This document shows positions 16,360 through 22,819 of a DNA stretch of 34,507 bases, piece after piece (the first letter of the stretch is position 1; every line of letters starts with the position of its first letter). The position numbers were made by a program, and so were the translations under genes. Location of the stretch: NCBI GenBank assembly GCA_030841085.1, contig JAVEDP010000028.1:1-34507 (forward strand), given 5' to 3'. A model generated the notes under the pieces. That model searched no databases, was not told where the DNA came from, and worked only from the letters and a program-made list of their open reading frames with translations. Source of the DNA: Pyrinomonadaceae bacterium. Its GTDB lineage: Bacteria; Acidobacteriota; Blastocatellia; Pyrinomonadales; Pyrinomonadaceae.

Positions 16360-17136
16360 TTATTGCCGCGATGAAGCGTGACTGGCCACGCCTGCCGGCC
16401 GCCCACCCTTACTCTTTGTCGTGATCGCTTTGACTTCCTGTTCCGAAAGTTTGCGCCACGTGCCCGGCTTTAATTTGTCATCGCGCAATGGCCCGATTTG
16501 CGAGCGCCGCAACTTCATAACCGAATGGCCGATGAGTTCGAACATGCGGCGTATCTGCTGGTTTTTTCCTTCATGCAAAATAATTTCAAACCAGGAGTTC
16601 GTCTGGGTTTCATAAACGCGTTTGATTTTTGCCGGCGCGGTGCGCGTTCCATCCTCGAGCGTCACGCCGCGCCGCAGACGTTCAATCGCCTGCTCGGTGG
16701 GCACGCCCTTTACCTTTGCCTCATAAATCTTCTGGACTTTGTTGCGTGCTGAGGTAATGAAGTTTGTAAACTCACCATCGTTAGTTAGGAGCAACAAACC
16801 TTCCGTATTGAAATCCAGACGGCCGACCGGATAAAGACGGCCAAGCGAGACAGGCAAGAACTGGAGGACCGTCGGGCGGTCTTCCGGATCGGAAACGCTG
16901 GAGAGACAGCCTTTCGGTTTATTCAGCAACACATGGACCAGCGCGCGTTTTTCGATCGCCGGGTTGATGAGTTTGCCGCGCACCTTGATGTGGTCTTTCG
17001 CCGGATCGGCCTTCGTGCCGAGTTCCGTTATGACCTTGCCGTTGACGGTAACCTCGCCGGCAGTAATCAATTCTTCGGCGTGACGCCGCGAAGCGATGCC
17101 GGCGTTGGCGATTAGTTTTTGTAGTCGTTCTTGCAT
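16360..17136 (-). CDS. 23S rRNA pseudouridine synthase, RluB/RsuA family
   Basis: Makes pseudouridine in rRNA, most likely in 23S domain V as for RluB. The N-terminal S4 RNA-binding domain is MQERLQKLIANAGIASRRHAEELI with GEVTVNGKVITELG. The catalytic motif GRLDFNTEGLLLLTNDG has the conserved Asp, followed by KIYEAKVKG, LHEGKNQQIRRMFELIGHSVMKLRR and IGPLRDDKLKPGTWRKLSEQEV. The C-terminal extension is basic (KSKGGRPAGVASHASSRQ). I take the ATG at 17136; a TTG 9 nt earlier is also open. Its usual partner scpB is displaced by the MNT/HEPN pair; the HEPN stop is 14 bp upstream. Confidence 0.93.
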   Translation of the reverse strand: MQERLQKLIANAGIASRRHAEELITAGEVTVNGKVITELGTKADPAKDHIKVRGKLINPAIEKRALVHVLLNKPKGCLSSVSDPEDRPTVLQFLPVSLGRLYPVGRLDFNTEGLLLLTNDGEFTNFITSARNKVQKIYEAKVKGVPTEQAIERLRRGVTLEDGTRTAPAKIKRVYETQTNSWFEIILHEGKNQQIRRMFELIGHSVMKLRRSQIGPLRDDKLKPGTWRKLSEQEVKAITTKSKGGRPAGVASHASSRQ

Positions 17137-17150
17137 TGCCGCCAAAACCC

Positions 17151-17558
17151 TCAGTCTGAAATCTTGTTCTTATCCGTTTCTATTCCTAACGCGGCGCGTG
17201 CTTCCAAGCGCACCTTGCGACATGCTTCGATAGCTTCACGCGCTTCCGACCTATCCGAAGACTGCCCAGGGTATCGGTACTCCACAGCATAGGCTGTAAG
17301 TGGATGTAAATCTGAACGTAGAGCTTCCCATTCGGGCTCAACCTCTAACACCAAATTGAGAAGAACCGTAAGGTCGTGAGTTTTTATGAACGCAACATCT
17401 GCTTCCTGTAATCTGGCCTTTAGAAACTTCTCAACGCATTGCTGGCTATGAAAACAGACGGCATCGTAGTTTGGGTCTGATTCAGCGCCAAACTCGCGTT
17501 GGGCGGTAACGAAATCGCCTTCCGCCTTATCCACCCACTCACGAGTTATTTTCTTCAT
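17151..17558 (-). CDS. HEPN-domain protein paired with nucleotidyltransferase
   Basis: A 135-aa HEPN protein, an all-helical domain that pairs with minimal nucleotidyltransferases; some pairs are toxin-antitoxin or stress modules and others remain uncharacterised. Hallmarks are WVDKAEGDFVTAQREF, CFHSQQCVEKFLKARL (residues 35-50), FIKTHDL (58-63) and EYRYPG (93-98). The RX4-6H RNase motif of toxic HEPN proteins is not clearly present: only R81-SDL-H85 comes near, and its spacing is wrong. An RNase role is therefore doubtful. The 5' end overlaps the nucleotidyltransferase gene by 20 bp. Confidence 0.9.
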   Translation of the reverse strand: MKKITREWVDKAEGDFVTAQREFGAESDPNYDAVCFHSQQCVEKFLKARLQEADVAFIKTHDLTVLLNLVLEVEPEWEALRSDLHPLTAYAVEYRYPGQSSDRSEAREAIEACRKVRLEARAALGIETDKNKISD

Positions 17559-17859
17559 ACAACGTTCGGCCCTTCTCGACGATCTCTCGCATGAACCAAT
17601 CGTTCATGGCAACTCGCTCTTCAACCTGTTGTGGCGTGCGCACGATCAGATCTAGCGGGATACTCGGATTGATCCTGGCGCGAATCTCGATCGCTTTACG
17701 TACAGGTTTCCCTGTGAAGGGCAGTACCACGAGAAGATCGACGTCGGAGTCATTAGTTGGCTCACCGTAGGCATAAGAGCCGAACAAGATAATGCGTTTC
17801 GGCTGAAATTCTTTTGCGATCAGCTCGCTTAGCGATTCAATTCGATTCATCTCGATCAT
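17539..17859 (-). CDS. Minimal nucleotidyltransferase (MNT domain)
   Basis: A 106-aa nucleotidyltransferase with the complete GSX10DXD signature: G27-S28, then D39 and D41 (ILFGSYAYGEPTNDSDVDLLV), plus a third acidic residue D70 in PLDLIV. MntA-type proteins with this motif AMPylate their HEPN partner. The active site looks functional. The reading frame opens further upstream with a GTG at 17883 overlapping the end of scpB by 14 bp; I prefer ATG 17859, which has GGAG upstream at slightly long spacing, but ATG 17850 and GTG 17883 cannot be excluded. It overlaps the HEPN gene and follows scpB without a gap, so both probably ride on the scpAB transcript. Confidence 0.92.
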   Translation of the reverse strand: MIEMNRIESLSELIAKEFQPKRIILFGSYAYGEPTNDSDVDLLVVLPFTGKPVRKAIEIRARINPSIPLDLIVRTPQQVEERVAMNDWFMREIVEKGRTLYEENNS

Positions 17860-17869
17860 AAAACGAGTT

Positions 17870-18562
17870 TCACTCCACTGCACTTCCGAGATCCTGAAAA
17901 TCTTCCATGCTGGGCAGCTCCGAAAGGTCTTTCAAGCCAAACTGCATCAAAAAGTCTTTCGAAGTCCCATACATCATTGGCCGGCCCACCGTGTCCTTGC
18001 GACCCTTGGCCACAATCAATTTCTTATCAAGCAGCGTCTTGATCGACGATGGAGACTGCACGCCGCGAATCTCGAGAATCTCCGGCACCGTGACCGGCTG
18101 TTTATAAGCAATCACAGCCAGCGTTTCCAACGACGCAATCGACAGCTTGGCGCTCGGGCGCGAACGCAGAAACGCGCGCACGTGCTCGTGATACTCGGGC
18201 CGCGTAGCAAACTGCCAGCCGCCGGCGACCTCGCGCAACTGCAAACCGCCGTTGCGCCCATTGAACTCCTGTGAGAGGTCAGCCAGCGCGCCGTCAACTA
18301 CGCTGCGCTCCTCGCGCAACACATCGGCGATTGTCTTCGCGCTGATTGGCTCTTCGGAAACAAAGATCAAGGCCTCGATGATTCCCGCGCGTTCAGCAGA
18401 ACTCTGAACTCGATAGGTCGCCCCCTCGTCAGTCGACTCCTGCGCTTCAACGTCGGTTGCTTCGGCAGCAACCAGCGCCTCGAGTTCTTTAGCGGCCTCT
18501 TCGTTCAGCGCTGCTTCGTCAAGCGGCTGATCTGTTTGGTTGTCGATGCTCTCTTCGCTCAT
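17870..18562 (-). CDS. scpB: Segregation and condensation protein B
   Basis: ScpB is the winged-helix subunit that, with ScpA and SMC, forms the bacterial condensin. The 230-aa protein has a long acidic, Glu/Ala-rich N-terminal extension (residues 1-52, EEAAKELEALVAAEATDVEAQ), then the two winged-helix domains: GIIEALIFVSEEPISAKTIADVL, LQLREVAGGWQFATRPEYHEHVR, and the highly conserved LSIASLETLAVIAYKQPVTVPEILEIRGVQS followed by GRKDTVGRPMMYGTSKDFLMQFGLKDLSELP. AAGG lies before the ATG. An 85-bp gap separates it from scpA and holds a repeat remnant. Confidence 0.95.
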   Translation of the reverse strand: MSEESIDNQTDQPLDEAALNEEAAKELEALVAAEATDVEAQESTDEGATYRVQSSAERAGIIEALIFVSEEPISAKTIADVLREERSVVDGALADLSQEFNGRNGGLQLREVAGGWQFATRPEYHEHVRAFLRSRPSAKLSIASLETLAVIAYKQPVTVPEILEIRGVQSPSSIKTLLDKKLIVAKGRKDTVGRPMMYGTSKDFLMQFGLKDLSELPSMEDFQDLGSAVE

Positions 18563-18591
18563 TGGCCCTTTCGCTTAGTTCTTCCAGTTTA

Positions 18592-18619
18592 GAAGTACGA
18601 GCTGTAGCTTGCGTCTTGC
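18592..18619. repeat. Degenerate palindromic repeat remnant
   Basis: GAAGTACGAGCTGTAGCTTG (18592-18611) resembles the inner hairpin word of the 93-bp repeat family (AGTAC, then an AGCTxxAGCTTG stem). It stands alone in the 85-bp gap between scpB and scpA, without recognisable outer arms. Confidence 0.4.
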
Positions 18620-18647
18620 CAAACCTTAATCGAATCACTTTTGAATT

Positions 18648-19454
18648 TTAACTTGCGACCTTGGCGACGATGTCACCAAACGTCTCTTTTTGAAATAACT
18701 TGATTTCGGTCGAACGCACCAGTTCCAGCACCGATAGAAAAGCCAGCACTAACTCGCGGCGCGACTGTGCTCGTTCAAAGAAGACGCGCAGGTTCAACTC
18801 GCCCGCGGACATCACCATGTTTCGCAGCCGCTCAAGCATTTCTGTCATGGAAATTTCTTCGCGCTCAATTTCCAGCAGGACCTCTTCTTTGTGGCGCGCC
18901 AGAATTTCCTGAAATACTTTTAGTAAATCAAAAAGCCCGACAGAAACTTCCGGGTTATTCTTATCAGTTTCAATTTCTGCGCGCTTGAACACCGCGCGTT
19001 CGACAGTGGCGCGCGACCAAAGCATCTGCGCGGCCGCTTTGTATTTCTGATACTCAAGCAGTTGGTCCACCAGATCTTTGCGCGGATCGTCTTCCTCTTC
19101 CGGAGCCGCAAAAGGATCGCGCGGCAAAAGCATGCGCGTCTTCAGCTCGATTAACGTCGCTGCCATCACCAGAAAATCGCCCGCCACAGCAATGTCGAGT
19201 TCCTGCATTACCTGCAGATAACGCAGGTACTCATCCGCGATGCGGGCCACCGGAATGTCGTAAATATTGACTTGTTCCTGACGAATCAAGTGCAGCAACA
19301 GGTCGAGTGGGCCATCAAAGTCGCCCATCACGATCTTCAGATCGTCAGTCGTGTCATCGGCGACGATTTCCGGAGACGATCCGGTTACGCTTATCGGTCC
19401 GGGGGTTTCTTCCTGTGCCGGTTGAGCGGCTGTGCTTTGGTCAGTTTCGTGCAT
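18648..19454 (-). CDS. scpA: Segregation and condensation protein A
   Basis: ScpA is the kleisin that bridges the SMC heads in condensin. The 268-aa protein has an Asp/Thr-rich N-terminal extension (residues 1-38), then the conserved kleisin core: MGDFDGPLDLLLHLIRQEQVNIYDIPVARIADEYLRYL, DIAVAGDFLVMAATLIELKTRMLLP, and DLVDQLLEYQKYKAAAQML. The C-terminal winged-helix part is REELVLAFLSVLELVRSTEIKLFQ-like (RRELVLAFLSVLELV). I start at ATG 19454. A TTG at 19475, overlapping the trpS stop as TTGA, is the alternative; neither has a clear ribosome binding site. Confidence 0.94.
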   Translation of the reverse strand: MHETDQSTAAQPAQEETPGPISVTGSSPEIVADDTTDDLKIVMGDFDGPLDLLLHLIRQEQVNIYDIPVARIADEYLRYLQVMQELDIAVAGDFLVMAATLIELKTRMLLPRDPFAAPEEEDDPRKDLVDQLLEYQKYKAAAQMLWSRATVERAVFKRAEIETDKNNPEVSVGLFDLLKVFQEILARHKEEVLLEIEREEISMTEMLERLRNMVMSAGELNLRVFFERAQSRRELVLAFLSVLELVRSTEIKLFQKETFGDIVAKVAS

Positions 19455-19471
19455 TGATTCGTTGCCAATAA

Positions 19472-20473
19472 TCAATTTCTAACGAGCAATTCTTTGGCGC
19501 CCGAGATTCCCATTCGCGCCATGACGGTTTCCAGCGTCGGTCGAGCAATGCCGCGCGCTTTTTGTTTGCCCTGATCCAGAATCGCGCCTAATTCACCATC
19601 GCTGATCGATTCGACTCTCTCACGCAGCGGACGCAAGAATTCAATCGTGATTTCCGCCAGCTCCTGCTTTAGCTGGCCATAACCCTTGCCTGCAAAATGC
19701 GATTCAATCTCGTCCGGCGCCTGACCCGTCAGCAATTGAAAGATTGTCAACAGATTTGTGATCGCCGGACGTGACGCATCAAAGCGAATCTCAGTACCTG
19801 AATCAGTCACTGCCCGTTTGAATTTTCGTTGAATGCTGTCGGCGTCCTCCAGCAGCATAACGCATCCGGCCGGATCGTCGTCTGATTTTGACATCTTCTT
19901 CGTGGGATCCGACAACGACATTATGCGCGCACCAACCTTGGGAATATAAGCGTCAGGAATGCGGAACGTATCGCCGTAATCGCGATTGAAGCGAATAGCC
20001 AGGTCCCGCGTCAGCTCAAGATGCTGCTTCTGATCCTCGCCGACGGGAACCAGATCAGTTTGATAAAGCAGAATGTCCGCCGCCATCAGGACTGGGTAGT
20101 CAAATATTCCCACGCCCACGTTCTCAGTCTGTTTGCGCACCTTATCTTTATACTGCGTCATCCGCTCCAACTCAGACATGCGCGCTATGCAGTTAAGCAC
20201 CCACGTCAATTGCGCATGCTCTGCTACATCTGACTGAACGAAGATGGTCGAGATGCTCGGATCGATACCAAGCGCGATATAGATGCGGGCCAGCTCGCAG
20301 GTTTTCTCGGCTAGCAGTTTCGGATCTTGCCGGTTAGTAATCGCGTGCAGATTGACGATGCAGAAAAAGCTTTCGTACTCATGTTGCAACGCCACCCAGT
20401 TGAGCAGCGCGCCTAAATAATTGCCTAAATGAATGTTGCCGGTCGGCTGTACGCCGCTAAAAATTCTTTTCAT
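19472..20473 (-). CDS. trpS: Tryptophanyl-tRNA synthetase
   Basis: A class I aminoacyl-tRNA synthetase of 333 aa that charges tRNA-Trp. Signatures are FSGVQPTGNIHLGNYLGAL, with the HIGH-type HLGN at residues 15-18, and KMSKS at 193-197. Also conserved are YPVLMAADILLYQTDLVPVGEDQKQHLELTRDLAIRFN. The ATG overlaps the stop of the upstream protease gene as ATGA, implying translational coupling. The scpA gene follows directly. A single TrpS of this type is typical for the essential copy. Confidence 0.97.
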   Translation of the reverse strand: MKRIFSGVQPTGNIHLGNYLGALLNWVALQHEYESFFCIVNLHAITNRQDPKLLAEKTCELARIYIALGIDPSISTIFVQSDVAEHAQLTWVLNCIARMSELERMTQYKDKVRKQTENVGVGIFDYPVLMAADILLYQTDLVPVGEDQKQHLELTRDLAIRFNRDYGDTFRIPDAYIPKVGARIMSLSDPTKKMSKSDDDPAGCVMLLEDADSIQRKFKRAVTDSGTEIRFDASRPAITNLLTIFQLLTGQAPDEIESHFAGKGYGQLKQELAEITIEFLRPLRERVESISDGELGAILDQGKQKARGIARPTLETVMARMGISGAKELLVRN

Positions 20474-21153
20474 GGCCGGCTACCGATGAATACCAGTGCC
20501 CAAGCTATCGGCATCACAATCCCGAAGATAAAGCCCAGTACGCCCGTGAAGACCGCAATGAACAACAGGATAAAGCCAAATCTTTCGAGCGCTTCAATCC
20601 CGGATTCAAAACTTGGCGGCAATATGCTGGCGAGCACCTTGCTGCCGTCAAGCGGAGGAATGGGCAGGAGGTTGAAAACTCCTAAGGCAACGTTCAGTCT
20701 AAAGAAAACGATAAGCAAATCGATCGCCCCGTTCGCAATCGTGGAGCTGGAATTAACAAGATTGACGTCACCGTCGACGATTCCGGCTGTGTATAGCAAT
20801 CTGATGGCGAGGCCGGCCACGAAGGCGATAATGAAGTTGCTAATCGCGCCCGCGGCCGAAACCCAAAAGTTGGCAACGCGTTTGTTACGCCACCTCAGCG
20901 GATTCACTGGTGTGGGTTTGGCCCAACCGATTAGCGGCGCCCCCGTGAAAAAAGCAATTGCCGGAAAAAGCAGCGTGCCAATCGGGTCGACATGCGAAAC
21001 CGGATTCAGGCTAATGCGTCCCTGCAAACGCGCCAAGTCGTCGCCGAACCTGTTCGACATCCAGGCATGGGCGGATTCATGAACTGACAACGAAAAAATG
21101 AGCGCCACCATGTAGAGGATGAATTGTTGAATACTGGCGTTAATATTGCCCAT
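20470..21153 (-). CDS. Site-2-protease-type membrane metalloprotease (M50 family)
   Basis: A 227-aa polytopic membrane protease, likely cleaving substrates within or at the membrane. The zinc-binding HEXXH appears as HESAH (H25, E26, H29) at the end of the first membrane helix, and the second motif NLLPIPPLDG (161-170) supplies the third ligand in the NPDG position. Further hydrophobic segments are seen at about 60-75, 95-120 and 190-220. It is the short bacterial form without a PDZ domain that is often found upstream of trpS-scpAB. A 152-bp gap precedes it and holds a hairpin and a short direct repeat. Confidence 0.94.
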   Translation of the reverse strand: MGNINASIQQFILYMVALIFSLSVHESAHAWMSNRFGDDLARLQGRISLNPVSHVDPIGTLLFPAIAFFTGAPLIGWAKPTPVNPLRWRNKRVANFWVSAAGAISNFIIAFVAGLAIRLLYTAGIVDGDVNLVNSSSTIANGAIDLLIVFFRLNVALGVFNLLPIPPLDGSKVLASILPPSFESGIEALERFGFILLFIAVFTGVLGFIFGIVMPIAWALVFIGSRP

Positions 21154-21256
21154 TTAGCAGGTCGGTGCGGAAGAAATAAACGAGAAGTTCACACTAACAT
21201 GGCCCTTAGATCGTGTCAAAAACTGAAGTTTATCAGTAATCATGAGAGCCACCCGT

Positions 21257-21320
21257 TACCGCAGGCGGTACTGACTTCATGTCACTGCGAAGCCAATCCC
21301 AAAGGTCACTGTGAAGCCAA
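21257..21320. repeat. Small hairpin and 16-bp direct repeat
   Basis: TACCGC-AG-GCGGTA (21257-21270) is a perfect short hairpin. It is followed by GTCACTGCGAAGCCAA (21281-21296) and, 8 bp on, GTCACTGTGAAGCCAA (21305-21320), 15 of 16 positions identical. The second copy contains the stop codon and last residues of the propeller gene. No further feature is visible in the 152-bp gap. Confidence 0.7.
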
Positions 21321-22325
21321 CGTGAGCGGCACGGTGTAAACCGCGTCGGTTGAGGCTACAACCAAATCGCCCGCCGCACTGAACGCGAGCCCAACCAGAT
21401 TCATGCCTGCCAAAAATAGTTCTGCGCTCTTTCCATCTGGCGTGATCCGGACGATCCCGCGACGCCCACGCAGCGAAGCCGCAACCAAAAGATTTCCATC
21501 CCGATCAAATGCCAGCCCCTGCGGCCGGCCGAGACCTCTGTAGAACGTGCTCACTGAACCATCGGGCGCGACGCGCGTTACTGAATCAAAACTCGCCACC
21601 GTTGGTCCACTAATATACAACGCATCGTCTGGTCCAACAGCCAAATGATAAGCAGACACGGATGGCTCCAGCTGGACCCACTGTGTTTCTTCCCCAATGC
21701 CGTTCACCTTGTAGATTGTCCCGGTGCGATCGCCAACGTACATCGTGTCATCTGTATCGAATGCAATGCCCGTCGCGACACCAAGGCCGTGCGCAAAAGG
21801 GACCGCCTCCTTGAACGGCGTGATGCGATAGATACTGCCGTCCATGCGGCTACTGACAAACATTTGACCGCGACTGTCGAAAGCAATTCCAGTCGGGTTC
21901 GTTATATCACCTGAAAACTCGGTGACCTCTCCGTTCACATCTATCCGAAATAAAGTGACCGGAAGTTGTTCCCCGCGCGAGCCGGAGCGAGTTACAAACA
22001 ACGCGCCGTCGTCCGTATCAAAAGCCGGATTGGTTACCGGATGAAGATCCTCCGCAAGTCTGCGGCCCACGATTAGATTCGCGTCAGCGCTCCTGATTTG
22101 GCGGCTTTCGAGAGTGACGGCCACCTCGCCCGTCTGCTTCAGTTCGGGAACGATTGCGAGTGCGCGCCGGGATGACAGCGCTACCAGCGGAGCTCGTTCT
22201 TTGCCGAACCACACGGCGCATAGCGTCGGGTCGCTGGTGTCGAATTCAGCGCAATCAATTGCAACCTCGCCGCCGGGGATCGCGACGGCTGGGTCAACCC
22301 TAAGAATTTCTGGCGCTTTGTCCAT
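21306..22325 (-). CDS. TIG-like domain plus SMP-30/NHL-type beta-propeller
   Basis: A 339-aa protein without a visible signal peptide. Residues 1-90 look like an IPT/TIG immunoglobulin fold (PEILRVDPAVAIPGGEVAIDC, GEVAVTLESRQ). From about residue 95 it is a propeller of NHL/SMP-30 type with repeated NPTGIAFDSRGQMFVSSRMDGSIYRI, GVATGIAFDTDDTMYVGDRTGTIYKV and RPQGLAFDRDGNLLVAASLRGRRGIVRI. This is typical of calcium-dependent lactonase-like or scaffolding propellers. Metal ligands of true gluconolactonases are not certain, so no reaction is assigned. The final codons LASQ-stop are encoded by a 16-bp repeat. The region upstream holds two palindromic elements. Confidence 0.88.
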   Translation of the reverse strand: MDKAPEILRVDPAVAIPGGEVAIDCAEFDTSDPTLCAVWFGKERAPLVALSSRRALAIVPELKQTGEVAVTLESRQIRSADANLIVGRRLAEDLHPVTNPAFDTDDGALFVTRSGSRGEQLPVTLFRIDVNGEVTEFSGDITNPTGIAFDSRGQMFVSSRMDGSIYRITPFKEAVPFAHGLGVATGIAFDTDDTMYVGDRTGTIYKVNGIGEETQWVQLEPSVSAYHLAVGPDDALYISGPTVASFDSVTRVAPDGSVSTFYRGLGRPQGLAFDRDGNLLVAASLRGRRGIVRITPDGKSAELFLAGMNLVGLAFSAAGDLVVASTDAVYTVPLTLASQ

Positions 22326-22333
22326 TTATTTGA

Positions 22334-22393
22334 AGTGGCACAGACTCGAGTCTGTGACTGCCGCGACGCTCAGACGAAAAAGTCTATGCCACT
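22334..22393. repeat. Palindromic element with two inner hairpins
   Basis: Outer arms AGTGGCA (22334-22340) and TGCCACT (22387-22393). Inside is the perfect 18-bp palindrome CACAGACTCGAGTCTGTG (22339-22356), and AGAC-GAAAAA-GTCT (22372-22385). The outer-stem-plus-two-hairpins plan is the same as in the elements at 7133-7387 and 12156-12233, with different sequence. Confidence 0.8.
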
Positions 22394-22415
22394 CTGATTG
22401 AGGGCCAACATGATC

Positions 22416-22502
22416 GTAAAGCAACCTGTTAGTTTGCGGGCGGTTCGTTGCCACCTCAACCTGAAGGCCCGGCTACCGACGCAAACTAACAGTTTGCTTT
22501 AC
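22416..22502. repeat. Long inverted repeat with 23-bp arms
   Basis: Arms 22416-22438 and 22480-22502 match at 22 of 23 positions (GTAAAGCAA on the left, TTTGCTTTAC on the right). The 41-nt interior has a weak GGC/GCC stem. It is 23 bp from the preceding palindromic element. Both stand in the divergent space between the propeller gene and hflX. Apart from these two elements, the leader of hflX and a promoter, the 494-bp gap (22326-22819) holds nothing I can name. Confidence 0.82.
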
Positions 22503-22583
22503 ACCTAAAGTTTCATGATACGACGGGCCTTGAACACTGTCGAATGCACAAATTCTCTGGGTTTCTGAACTGAACGGCTTTAC

Positions 22584-22611
22584 CTTGCTATGGTGAACGA
22601 TGTGTTATAAT
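22584..22611 (+). promoter_or_regulatory. Candidate sigma-70 promoter for hflX
   Basis: TATAAT at 22606-22611 is a perfect -10 hexamer preceded by TG at 22603-22604 (extended -10). A weak -35 (CTTGCT, 22584-22589, 16-bp spacer) is all that is seen, as is usual for extended -10 promoters. A start near 22618 would give an untranslated leader of about 200-260 nt. Confidence 0.6.
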
Positions 22612-22617
22612 TCGCCC

Positions 22618-22819
22618 TCGCACGTTGACTTCTGTGACGGTCTACCGCATTTTCCAAGCGGTAATCAGCGTGCTCGCAAACAGAATCTAATGCTCAAGCG
22701 AATAAGCGAAGCGATATCGCAGAGCAACATTAACAATAGTTCCCAGGCGTCGGAAACCCACTGCTCGCTGCGCTCCCGCTGTAACTTCAGCTCGATCCAA
22801 AACATAACCAGACCACGGC
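22618..22819 (+). other. Leader region of hflX, possibly structured
   Basis: Between the candidate promoter and the first possible start codon lie about 200 nt, longer than usual. It contains a perfect 6-bp stem, TACCGC/GCGGTA (22643-22663, loop ATTTTCCAA), and the palindrome GCGATATCGC near 22711-22720. No known riboswitch consensus and no tRNA are recognised. A reading frame runs through part of it but does not look like protein. Confidence 0.4.
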
